Assembly: GCA_021300475.1 (NCBI GenBank)
Contig: JAJTDO010000012.1
Coordinates: 31,921-95,143 of the forward strand
DNA from: Burkholderiales bacterium
Lineage (GTDB): Bacteria; Pseudomonadota; Gammaproteobacteria; Burkholderiales; Burkholderiaceae_B
Length of the DNA: 63,223 nucleotides
Reading direction: 5' to 3'
Below the pieces are notes generated by a model. It saw only the letters and a program-made list of their open reading frames with translations, ran no database searches and was not told where the DNA came from. Position numbers and translations under genes: made by a program. Every line of letters begins with the position of its first letter. Position 1 is the stretch's first letter. Shown one piece after another: positions 56,901 to 63,223 of the stretch.

Positions 56901-57631
56901 GGCAACTGAAAATCTGTGGGCATGCGGGTTTGCACCCGGTCAATGGTCACATCCACCCTCGCAGAAGATTCAACAATGTCGGCCACACACTTGAAGCCCA
57001 CCCAAACGCCGGCGTACCGGCTCATGGCATAAGCGTGAATCCCCAAATCGAGAATGTCCTGAACGCTGGAGGGAAAAACAACAGGCATCAGGCAGGCTTT
57101 GAAAATATGGTCTGACTGGTGTGGCAGGGTTGAGCTTTTGGCTGCGTGATCGTCACCCGCCACCGCCAGCACGCCGCCCAAGGCTGCGGTTCCGGCTGCG
57201 TTGGCATGTTTGAATACATCGCCGCACCTGTCCACCCCCGGCCCCTTGCCATACCACATGCCGAATACGCCCTGATAGCGTGGCAATTCAAACAGGTTGA
57301 CCTGCTGAGACCCCCAAACGGCTGTGGCGCCCAAGTCTTCATTCAAACCGGGCTGAAACACAATGTGGTGCTGAGCAAGATGGGGTTGGGCAGCCCAGAG
57401 TTGCTGGTCCAGTGCCCCGAGCGGAGACCCCCTGTAACCAGACACAAAACCGGCGGTGTTCAACCCGGCTGCCTGGTCGCGCTGACGTTGCAAAATCAGC
57501 AAGCGGACCAGCGCGTGAGTGCCGGACATGTAAACCAAACCACTGTTTTGCTGATATTTGTCGTTGAGTTGTACTTCAGGCAGACAAAGGGGAGGCTCCA
57601 CAGAAACACCCAGAGACGTCGGTGCATTCAT
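53972..57631 (-). CDS. Indolepyruvate ferredoxin oxidoreductase (IorAB fusion)
   Basis: 1219 aa TPP/Fe-S enzyme oxidising aryl or branched 2-oxo acids to acyl-CoA with ferredoxin. Order: pyrimidine-binding domain (FVSGYRGSPLGALDQQLW), TPP domain (GIGCHYMAVWMDRAT, GDGTYFHSG), a Cys cluster CEGCGDCSSESNC, and a gamma-type domain (TGVGGTGVVTIG). The ATG at 57631 has AAGGGGG 4 nt upstream; the frame extends to 57670 without support. Such long fusions are usual in aerobic proteobacteria. Confidence 0.93.
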   Translation of the reverse strand: MNAPTSLGVSVEPPLCLPEVQLNDKYQQNSGLVYMSGTHALVRLLILQRQRDQAAGLNTAGFVSGYRGSPLGALDQQLWAAQPHLAQHHIVFQPGLNEDLGATAVWGSQQVNLFELPRYQGVFGMWYGKGPGVDRCGDVFKHANAAGTAALGGVLAVAGDDHAAKSSTLPHQSDHIFKACLMPVVFPSSVQDILDLGIHAYAMSRYAGVWVGFKCVADIVESSARVDVTIDRVQTRMPTDFQLPPQGVSIRWPDPPLEAEARLLDVKLYAAMAYARANGLNRVVIDSPRPRLGLVASGKAFQDTRQALEDLGLTPQICADIGLTLYKVGMVWPLEPEGLRQFATGLQEILVVEEKRQVIEYQIKEELYHWHANLRPKVYGKFDERFDNEGRHGGEWSIPQAPWLLPAHHELNPALIACAIAQRLEGFELPERLQQSIEYRLQVISACEAKAARPHAPVERKPYFCSGCPHNTSTKVPQGSRAMAGIGCHYMAVWMDRATCTYTQMGGEGVPWIGQAPFTETQHMFANLGDGTYFHSGILAIRAAVAAKVNITYKLLYNDAVAMTGGQAIDGIINVPMLTCQLVAEGVSSVVLVSDEPEKYTAAQRALMAPGIEIHGRDRLDGVQKKLRETAGTTVLIYDQTCASEKRRRRKRLDENGLPLYPDPARRVLINPAVCEGCGDCSSESNCLSIEPLNTDFGVKRKINQSSCNKDFSCLNGLCPSLVTVEGGQLKKAQPLKSQDWPVLPPPQWDFLTQAQPRCCIMVTGVGGTGVVTIGALLGMAAHLQGLGVCVLDMAGLAQKGGAVFSHVQIARSQDDIKATRIATGEADVLLGGDLIVSAGPEALTKLRPEAKAVVNTNTTATADFIKNVSWQAPEQTLKQDLQAAVGKGNPDLVFLQAQEWMRVVMGDTLYANPFLLGFAFQKGWIPLALEALKKAIELNGTQVEKNLEAFTLGRRAAVSLREVADMVAGFSRGAGETELPMPESPRQQLERLKARFAQELTQYDNKTLAQRFLQRVQACEEVEAKFQGSKALSLLFARTYFHVLYVKDEYEVARLHSAPVFLKWVRDQFDGDVRLNFYLAPPVFAKMHPDTGRLVKKQYGPKMLFVFKWLSKLKFLRNTPFDPFFAHPQRKADAAWIVFFEDVWRQVQALLDPQNIDSAFNLLLEFQKVRGFDTVRENNRQLARLEINRLLHCIILGQDKSPDIPVRAIQHGRKTTNT

Positions 57632-57743
57632 AAGACCCCCTTCAGTTTGCACGTCGGTTGGACTGCACACCTACTGTAGCCAAACCCGGGCGTTATCACA
57701 AGCACTGCAACAGGTTAAACCTGCGCGGTGCTTTCAGTCAGCC

Positions 57744-58412
57744 TTATGACTTGGAGGGAACGTTGGGTTGCCGTACCCGCGGCCGGTGTGGTGGCTTGGA
57801 ACGTTCGCCGGAAAACATTTCAATGGCAGTTTTTGCGACCGCTGTTGTGTCCAAGGCAGCTTGCGCGGAAACCACTAAGGCCCCCCCCAAAGGCACCAGG
57901 CGGGTGATCAGTCGTTTCGTAATTCTTTCAATGGCGGCAGTTGCCACTTCGTTGGCAAAACGGTTGATGACCTCACCGCGCTTGCTCGCCATACGTTCTA
58001 TGATTTCACGCAAGGTCAGTGGTGCCTCGGGCTGTTCTATCGGTAAATTACGGTTGTAATCTGCCATGGCGGCGTTGGACACGTGCTTGAACAAAATGGC
58101 GGTGATTTCCGCCTCGGACAAGCGGTCAGACTTGCCGAAAGCTGCAGCAATGTCCACCACCATCTGGGCCTGAATGCGCCAGACCAACACCATGTCAGGC
58201 AACACGGTGAGCAAGCCCATGGGCCCAGGTGGCAAAGCCAGACTGCCGGAAATGGCCGCAGCTTTTGCCGAAGCCCGCTTGGCAATGGCTTCTGCGCGCT
58301 GCAAGGGGCGGGCTGCGACTTCCTCGTTGGGTTTGGGAACGCCGCCGAGCGCGGCAGACACCAGCCCCGTCAAAGGCTTGATGACCAAAAGAGGCAAGTT
58401 TGAAAGTGCCAT
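57744..58412 (-). CDS. Unrecognised protein, EcsC-like
   Basis: 222 aa I do not firmly recognise. An Ala-rich N-terminal half is followed by SGSLALPPGPMGLLTVLPDMVLVWRIQAQMV, which resembles the hydrophobic core of EcsC-family proteins, then mixed amphipathic helices and a basic Pro-rich tail. No signal peptide or catalytic motif is evident. It stands alone, divergent from the flp pilin genes. Confidence 0.6.
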   Translation of the reverse strand: MALSNLPLLVIKPLTGLVSAALGGVPKPNEEVAARPLQRAEAIAKRASAKAAAISGSLALPPGPMGLLTVLPDMVLVWRIQAQMVVDIAAAFGKSDRLSEAEITAILFKHVSNAAMADYNRNLPIEQPEAPLTLREIIERMASKRGEVINRFANEVATAAIERITKRLITRLVPLGGALVVSAQAALDTTAVAKTAIEMFSGERSKPPHRPRVRQPNVPSKS

Positions 58413-58506
58413 TGTGGTTTCTTCTAATCTTTCTTGAAATTAGGGCCTATGTTAGCCCATGTACTCTTTAATTATGGACTGCTATTTAGGCGTTATATTC
58501 AAAAAG

Positions 58507-58521
58507 TCGGTAATTTACCGA
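58507..58521. promoter_or_regulatory. Perfect 15-bp palindrome upstream of flp
   Basis: TCGGTAA-T-TTACCGA, perfectly symmetric, 58 nt before the first pilin start in the 58413-58579 gap. It is a plausible operator for the pilus locus. No clear sigma-70 pair was seen next to it. Confidence 0.5.
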
Positions 58522-58579
58522 TTTAACTACAGACATTTATGTGGCAAATTTCCGTCTCCAAACGCAGGGAAAGTTAATT

Positions 58580-58744
58580 ATGTATTCAAAGAAACATAAT
58601 CAGGGCGCATCAATGGTCGAATACGCCATTCTTGTTGCTATCATCGCAATCGCGGCTGTGGCGGGCGTCACAACCTTTGGCGACAAATTGAAATCTGCGT
58701 TCGATTCTGTGGGGACCAAAGTCACCACCGAAGCCAACAAGTAA
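58580..58744 (+). CDS. flp: Flp-type pilin 1
   Basis: 54-residue class IVb prepilin. A short basic leader ends at Gly, then ASMVEYAILVAIIAIAAVAG carries the Flp signature Glu5-Tyr6 and hydrophobic stem. Cleavage by a TadV/CpaA-type prepilin peptidase after QG is expected; that gene is not in the window. I start at 58580 since the 39-nt longer frame adds no leader-like sequence. Confidence 0.93.
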   Translation: MYSKKHNQGASMVEYAILVAIIAIAAVAGVTTFGDKLKSAFDSVGTKVTTEANK

Positions 58745-58801
58745 TTTTCGAATCAGCAAATTTTGTTCAAAATTAAAATGCCTCATTCCGGGAGAAATGT
58801 C

Positions 58802-58969
58802 ATGAAAGCTACAGTCAAAAGCCAAAAAGGCGCATCAATGGTTGAATATGCGATTCTGGTTGCGATCATCGCCGTGGCGGCGGTAGCCGGTGTCACCACA
58901 TTCGGCGACAAAATCAAGACAGCCTTCACTACAGTCGGCACGAAAGTGACCACAGAAGCCAACAAGTAA
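58802..58969 (+). CDS. flp: Flp-type pilin 2
   Basis: 55-residue paralogue of pilin 1. The mature parts are identical at 40 of 45 positions (changes I/V, L/I, S/T, D/T, S/T). The start at 58802 has GGAGA 7 nt upstream. Recent tandem duplication; both leaders keep KG or QG before ASMVEY. The stop is followed by a hairpin. Confidence 0.93.
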   Translation: MKATVKSQKGASMVEYAILVAIIAVAAVAGVTTFGDKIKTAFTTVGTKVTTEANK

Positions 58970-58979
58970 TAACACCATT

Positions 58980-59009
58980 GAGCTGCCTCGTCTGTGCGAT
59001 GGGGCACTC
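58980..59009 (+). terminator. Hairpin after the pilin genes (attenuator candidate)
   Basis: GAG-C-TGCCTCGTC pairs with GATGGGGCA-CTC around a TGTGC loop (some G-U pairs). No T-run follows, so it is more likely a processing or stability hairpin that lets pilin mRNA exceed that of the downstream assembly genes. Confidence 0.5.
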
Positions 59010-59028
59010 ATAAGCAGGGCTTGATCTG

Positions 59029-59499
59029 ATGAAAAGGAAAACAACTTCCTTTGCGACAACGAAAGCGCGGGGCGCCTCGCTGTTGGAGTTTATTTTTGTC
59101 TTTCCAGCCCTGTTGCTGTCTATTTACTTAATCGTTGTCTACTCGTTGGTTTTCTTGCTCCAGCAAAGCATGACTTACGCAGTTTCGGAAGCCAGTAGAG
59201 CGGCCGCAATTTCTACCGCAAAAAGCCGCGACCAACTCGCCATAGACCGCGTTAACTTCGTGCTGACCTCTTTGCCCTCAGCATTGAAAAGCAAGCTTCC
59301 TGCACCCACCATACAAACGGGGCGACCAGCAAGCGAATGTGGCAGTTCAGTGTTGAAAACAACCGACGGTTTTTTTTGCGTTCGCGTCACCATGACGTAT
59401 CCGTTTGCAAGCAACCCCGCTATTATTCTTTTACCGGGCATGGAGAAACTCGTGCCCCAAACGCTGAGTGCGTCAGCTTCTGCTTTGTACGAAAACTAA
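59029..59499 (+). CDS. TadE/TadG-like pseudopilin
   Basis: 156 aa. A prepilin-like N-terminus RGASLLEFIFVFPALLLSIYLIV (Glu at +5) forms the membrane stem, followed by a small extracytoplasmic domain with two Cys (SECGSS, FFCVRV). TadE-type minor pilins are needed for Flp pilus assembly. 6 nt before cpaB. Confidence 0.88.
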   Translation: MKRKTTSFATTKARGASLLEFIFVFPALLLSIYLIVVYSLVFLLQQSMTYAVSEASRAAAISTAKSRDQLAIDRVNFVLTSLPSALKSKLPAPTIQTGRPASECGSSVLKTTDGFFCVRVTMTYPFASNPAIILLPGMEKLVPQTLSASASALYEN

Positions 59500-59505
59500 A
59501 ACGAT

Positions 59506-60471
59506 ATGACAGGTAGATTAAAAATTTTAGCGGCAGCCCTTTTGATGATGGGGGTGCTTCTGGTGCTGGTGGCCTTGCTGTCCTCACCGAAAAAGAGCCC
59601 GCAGGAATCCACGCCCGCCGTGGTCGAAACCACATTCCCCTTTCTGGTGGCGAAAAACGCCATTGTGTTTGGCGAGCCCATTTCCGCCGACATGGTCGCC
59701 ATTGAACGTTCAAGCACGAAACGTGAAGACGTTTTTACCGACCCCAACGACGTTATCGGTCGAATTCCAGTGTTGTCCGTTCAATCAGGCAAGACGCTGA
59801 CACCCGATATTTTTGAATCCAATGCAGTGTCCGACCAAATCCGCACAGGCTACCGGGCTGTCGCCATCCGCATCGACGACAATCTGGCCGGCACTGGAAA
59901 ACTAAAGCCGGGCGATCTGGTGGATGTGTTCTCAGTGTTTCGCCGCGACGACAGAGACATAGGAAGCACACAGTCCAGGCAAGTCTTGCCCAGGGTGAGA
60001 ATTATTACCGTGGGTCCGAAAGTGGTGGGTCAAGTGGTGGACAAAGCCAAGGAAAAAGAAGCTGAAGCTGCACAGGGCAACAACCCGCAACGCAGCGTAA
60101 CTGTGGAAGTGTTGGTTGCCGACGTGAATTCACTCTTGCTGGCGCAACAACAAGGCACCTTGATGCTGGCCTTGCGCAACCCGGAAGACAACGCCATGCC
60201 GGCACGCGAGGAGTTTCCGGAGCCAACCAGCGTCTTGAAGAAAAAAGACAACAAGGACAAAACCAGAAAAGAGCCTGCGACAACCTCGCCTGAAGACAAG
60301 GCGTATGGCGGCATCGGCATTGCAAGTGTGGTGGGTGGTCCTGTACCTACCGCAGCATTGGCAGCCAACACTGCAAAGGCTGAAGGCAACAAAAACAGCA
60401 AGCCAAAAGAAGAAGCGCCAAAGACTGAAATGATAAGAAAAGGCAAAGCCACCTCGGAGGCAGCACAATGA
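59506..60471 (+). CDS. cpaB: Flp pilus assembly protein CpaB (RcpC)
   Basis: 321 aa. One N-terminal membrane helix (about 6-26), an SAF-type domain (FPFLVAKNAIVFGEPISADMV) and the CpaB core (YRAVAIRIDDNLAGTGKLKPGDLVDV; VEVLVADVNSLLLAQQQGTL), then a charged Lys/Glu-rich tail of about 80 residues. Periplasmic partner of the secretin. Overlaps cpaC by 4 nt. Confidence 0.93.
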   Translation: MTGRLKILAAALLMMGVLLVLVALLSSPKKSPQESTPAVVETTFPFLVAKNAIVFGEPISADMVAIERSSTKREDVFTDPNDVIGRIPVLSVQSGKTLTPDIFESNAVSDQIRTGYRAVAIRIDDNLAGTGKLKPGDLVDVFSVFRRDDRDIGSTQSRQVLPRVRIITVGPKVVGQVVDKAKEKEAEAAQGNNPQRSVTVEVLVADVNSLLLAQQQGTLMLALRNPEDNAMPAREEFPEPTSVLKKKDNKDKTRKEPATTSPEDKAYGGIGIASVVGGPVPTAALAANTAKAEGNKNSKPKEEAPKTEMIRKGKATSEAAQ

Positions 60472-61961
60472 ATTTGCAGCCCGTCAAAAAAAGCGGACTG
60501 ATGCTTGCATTGTCCTTGATTTCAGGTGGCGCCATCACTGCTCCGATGTCGTATTCCGTGCCCATCGTCATCCGGGCGGAAACACAGAACACGCCAGCGA
60601 CCACAACACCGGTGCAAGCGGAAAAAACCATCGCGAAAAGAAACACCGCAGACACACGTAAAAAAAATCAAGTTGCACAAAAATCGCCTGCGCTGAGCGC
60701 CGGCACCGAGGCAGGCCCTGAACCTGTGGCAGAGGCGGTGGAAACACCCCTGACCGTGCCTCTGGGATTCCAGAAAATCATTCCGTTATCTGGACTGCCC
60801 TTGAGAATTGCAATTGCAGACCCGGAAACTGCAGAAATCACGCTGCTAAAACCGTCGAAGAAAACCGGACAGGGTGCAGGGATTCTGGTGGTGGCCAAAC
60901 AAGTGGGCACCACATCCCTGTTGGTTTGGGGACAGGATCAGGAAAACCCAACCACCTACACTGTGAATGTGACGGGTGCACAAATACTGCCCATGACCGC
61001 GGTTCCCGGTCTGAAAATTGAAAACAAGGGCAATGCGGTCAAATTGTCGGGTACGGTCAGTAACGTATTGGAATACCAGCAGGCCAAGGACAACCTGATT
61101 AAAAGCTCGATAGGCGGCAAACCCGTCGAAGTGACGGATACCACCACCATTGCCGTGCCCCGCACGGTACAGGTGGATGTGAAAGTCGTTGAATTCAGCC
61201 GCACGGATTCAAAGCGGTTGGGCGTTAATTTCAGCAAAACCAACGGCAGCTTTTCTTTTGGATTCGGTCAGGCCCAAACCGTGGTGGAAGGCTTCGGCGC
61301 AACCTACAACCGCATAGACCCCACGCAGTTGCTGGTGCAATTGACCGCACTGGAAAGCGAAGGCCTGGCGCGTGTGTTGGCAGAGCCCTCATTGGTGGCG
61401 CAATCCGGTCAATCAGCCTCGTTCCTGGCAGGTGGCGAAATACCGATCATCGTACCTGCCGGTGGCAGCTCAGGCGCGTTTACAGTGCAATACAAGGAAT
61501 TCGGCATTCGACTGGCGTTTACGCCCACCATTTTGTCCGACAGAACCATTGCGCTGAAAGTGGCACCGGAGGTCAGCGACATAGACAAAGCCAACGGCAT
61601 TACGCTGGGGCAGATCGTAGTGCCGGCCTTGCTGACACGGCGGGCAGAAACCACGGTTGAACTGGGCGACGGAGAAAGCTTCGTCATTGGTGGCCTGATC
61701 AACCGGAATGTGAGTTCACGCCTGGAAAAATTCCCGATACTGGCTGATCTACCCATTCTGGGCGGATTTTTCCGAAGCGTGGAATACGACAAACAGGACA
61801 AGGAGTTATTGATCATCGCCACCCCCCGTTTTGTAAAGCCGCGTCGCAAAGACGCCCCTGCCCTGCCTCTGCCAGGCGGTACGTCCGGCGATGCCAGACC
61901 GACCTGGGGTCAGATGTTCCTGCCGTCGTCAGACGGTAGCCTGCCTGGCTTTTCAAAATAA
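60468..61961 (+). CDS. cpaC: Flp pilus secretin CpaC (RcpA)
   Basis: 497 aa outer-membrane secretin. Signal peptide, pilus-secretin N-terminal domain (LGFQKIIPLSGLPLRIAIADPE), BON-like repeat, then the secretin core with VQVDVKVVEFSRTDSKRLGVNF, LAEPSLVAQSGQSASFLAGGEIPI and GESFVIGGLINRN. Forms the exit channel for the pilus. Confidence 0.94.
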   Translation: MNLQPVKKSGLMLALSLISGGAITAPMSYSVPIVIRAETQNTPATTTPVQAEKTIAKRNTADTRKKNQVAQKSPALSAGTEAGPEPVAEAVETPLTVPLGFQKIIPLSGLPLRIAIADPETAEITLLKPSKKTGQGAGILVVAKQVGTTSLLVWGQDQENPTTYTVNVTGAQILPMTAVPGLKIENKGNAVKLSGTVSNVLEYQQAKDNLIKSSIGGKPVEVTDTTTIAVPRTVQVDVKVVEFSRTDSKRLGVNFSKTNGSFSFGFGQAQTVVEGFGATYNRIDPTQLLVQLTALESEGLARVLAEPSLVAQSGQSASFLAGGEIPIIVPAGGSSGAFTVQYKEFGIRLAFTPTILSDRTIALKVAPEVSDIDKANGITLGQIVVPALLTRRAETTVELGDGESFVIGGLINRNVSSRLEKFPILADLPILGGFFRSVEYDKQDKELLIIATPRFVKPRRKDAPALPLPGGTSGDARPTWGQMFLPSSDGSLPGFSK

Positions 61962-61972
61962 AGGTGCGCGAG

Positions 61973-63163
61973 ATGCCAAGTACCCCAAAGTTACTGCTTC
62001 TTACCACCAATGACAGCCACTGGGTTTGGCTAAATGAAGTGTGCGCCGATAAATTTCTGGTGGTCAAGGAATCGGGCAATTTTCAAAGCGTTGCGCAACG
62101 TGTCAATTTAGTGGCGCCCCAACTGGGTATTGTTGATTTCACCGCACAGGCAGATTTCGATCCGCAAACCGTGGTGGACCAGTTGCGCACCATAGAGCCG
62201 AGATTGCCGATTCTGGCGTTGGGCAGAAAATCCACCGCCGAGATGGTGATGATCGCCCTGCGCTCCGGCGCGCGCGACTTCATCGACATCGAAGCGTCGC
62301 ATGCCGATGCCATCAACACGTTTTCTCATGTGTTGGAGCGCTCCGAGGCCCCTGTCAAGCAACAGGAAGGTCACGCCATTGTGGTGCTGGGTGCACGTGC
62401 GGGTGTTGGTGCTACTACTTTTTCAGTTAATTTGGCGGCGCAGCTTAAAAAACAAACGGGTGTTGAAACGCTGATGCTGGATTTTGGCCTGCCGGTGGGC
62501 GATGGCTTGATCCATTTGCCCTGCGATGAAAAACAAGGCTCCATGGACTTCGTGGAATGCGTCAGAAACCTTCGCCGCTTCGATTCCAACCTCGCCAGAA
62601 CCGCTTTCAGGCGCAATGCAGACTCCGGGGTGGCGCTGCTTTCACTGCCCAGAAATGTGAGCGACCTCAGAGAAATTTCTTCGCAAGACGCTCTGAAGTT
62701 CTTGAACCTGATCAAATCCTTTTTCGGCAACGTGGTGGTTGATTTATGCGGTTTCAGCAACAACGATTTTGTTGCCAACCTGCTCTACACCGCAGACACC
62801 ATTGTAATGATGACCGACCAATGCGTCCCCAAAGTGGTGTCTTGTTCAGAACTGATGAAAGCGCTCAATGACAGGGGCGTCACACCCGACAGAATCAACC
62901 TGTTGGTCAATCAGTACGATCCGGCTCTGGCATTGAGTGCCGCCAGCATTGCAAGCAAGCTCAACGCAAAGCGCTTCTTTACGCTGCCCAGCAGGCGCTC
63001 AAGCCTCATCAGTGCCGTTAATCTCGGGAAAGTGCTGAGTCTGGCCGACCCCCGTGACCCTTACAGCAAAGGCATTGAATCACTGGCCACTGAGCTGGGT
63101 TTGCTGGGACAGGCAGCACCGGTGAGTCTGCTTGATAAAATCAAGCAATGGAGGAAGGCGTGA
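61973..63163 (+). CDS. TadZ/CpaE-like ParA-family pilus localisation protein
   Basis: 396 aa. An N-terminal receiver-like (atypical) domain precedes a MinD/ParA-type ATPase domain. The Walker A position reads GARAGVGATTF, where the deviant Walker signature is KGGVGKT/ATT; the first Lys is Arg and no P-loop Lys is left. So nucleotide hydrolysis is doubtful, though some TadZ proteins also vary here. The ATG at 61973 has AAGG 8 nt upstream; the GTG at 61964 is the alternative. Confidence 0.88.
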   Translation: MPSTPKLLLLTTNDSHWVWLNEVCADKFLVVKESGNFQSVAQRVNLVAPQLGIVDFTAQADFDPQTVVDQLRTIEPRLPILALGRKSTAEMVMIALRSGARDFIDIEASHADAINTFSHVLERSEAPVKQQEGHAIVVLGARAGVGATTFSVNLAAQLKKQTGVETLMLDFGLPVGDGLIHLPCDEKQGSMDFVECVRNLRRFDSNLARTAFRRNADSGVALLSLPRNVSDLREISSQDALKFLNLIKSFFGNVVVDLCGFSNNDFVANLLYTADTIVMMTDQCVPKVVSCSELMKALNDRGVTPDRINLLVNQYDPALALSAASIASKLNAKRFFTLPSRRSSLISAVNLGKVLSLADPRDPYSKGIESLATELGLLGQAAPVSLLDKIKQWRKA

Positions 63164-63223
63164 GCGACATTCTGTTCGGCGAAGACCCGGTTTTTCAACC
63201 GGAACGGCCCAGTCCAGCAGAAC
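63160..63223 (+). CDS. Start of next tad gene, probably cpaF/tadA ATPase
   Basis: A GTG at 63160 with GGAGGA 4 nt upstream overlaps the previous stop by 4 nt and opens a frame (MSDILFGEDPVFQPERP) to the right edge. Only 21 residues are visible. Position after TadZ/CpaE suggests the CpaF/TadA secretion ATPase, but the visible part carries no motif. Confidence 0.55.
   Translation, partial: MSDILFGEDPVFQPERPSPAE

Overview
The window reads as chromosome of a betaproteobacterium of the order Burkholderiales. Support comes from the gene order ftsH-folP-glmM next to rlmE/yhbY, carAB-greA, phoBR, and the 1336-residue DUF3683-type FAD/Fe-S oxidoreductase typical of that order. A Limnobacter-like relative is my guess, not proven. 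Most genes are housekeeping and lie on the minus strand in short operons.

Layout. 1-755: start of an exported alpha/beta hydrolase running off the left edge. 931-4976: an island holding one AT-rich SF1 helicase gene and a dead tnpB, bounded by a 29-bp imperfect direct repeat that is half of the terminator of the adjacent tRNA-His/Arg/Pro operon (5035-5322). 5782-10701: glmM, folP, ftsH, rlmE, with yhbY divergent. 11308-16692: DUF4149 membrane protein, greA, carB, carA. 16693-17428: a non-coding tract with a G-rich run and palindromic repeats. 17429-21275: acyl-CoA dehydrogenase, etfA, etfB (beta-oxidation electron transfer). 21483-30963: HDAC-like deacetylase, mltB, cysM, a sodium:solute symporter and the ubiquinone genes ubiB, ubiJ, ubiE. 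31081-33239: Pho box, phoB, phoR. 33312-40272: DUF3683 protein, argS, cca. 40294-53047: a light/oxidative-stress cluster. 53065-58412: PPK2 kinase, indolepyruvate ferredoxin oxidoreductase, an unrecognised protein. 58580-63223: start of a tad/flp pilus locus (two pilins, TadE-like, CpaB, CpaC, TadZ/CpaE-like, start of the next gene), running off the right edge.

The cluster at 40294-53047 centres on a MerR-type regulator with the full adenosylcobalamin photoreceptor signature (CarH/LitR type). It is followed on its own strand by a DUF2256 protein and an Fe-S photolyase. Divergently come glutathione peroxidase, FolE2, a 5'-truncated FAD amine-oxidase-like gene, DUF1365, a cyclopropane-fatty-acid-synthase-type methyltransferase, a chalcone-isomerase-like protein, an MFS/GPH transporter, a DUF3833 lipoprotein, an SDR and an NTF2-like remnant. 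Two members are broken, so the cluster seems to be eroding. A pair of TGTnTnAGACA motifs in the divergent promoter region is a good operator candidate.

The most novel signal is a repeat family seen three times (5538-5724, 16912-17082, 17355-17546). Each copy is 170-190 bp with 24-30 bp complementary arms and two internal hairpins. Arms and helices differ in sequence between copies but stay complementary within each copy, the pattern expected of a structured RNA or a palindromic mobile element. One copy and its tandemly amplified arm sit at the 3' end of the acyl-CoA dehydrogenase gene and add about 89 codons, including a 20-residue repeat, to the protein.
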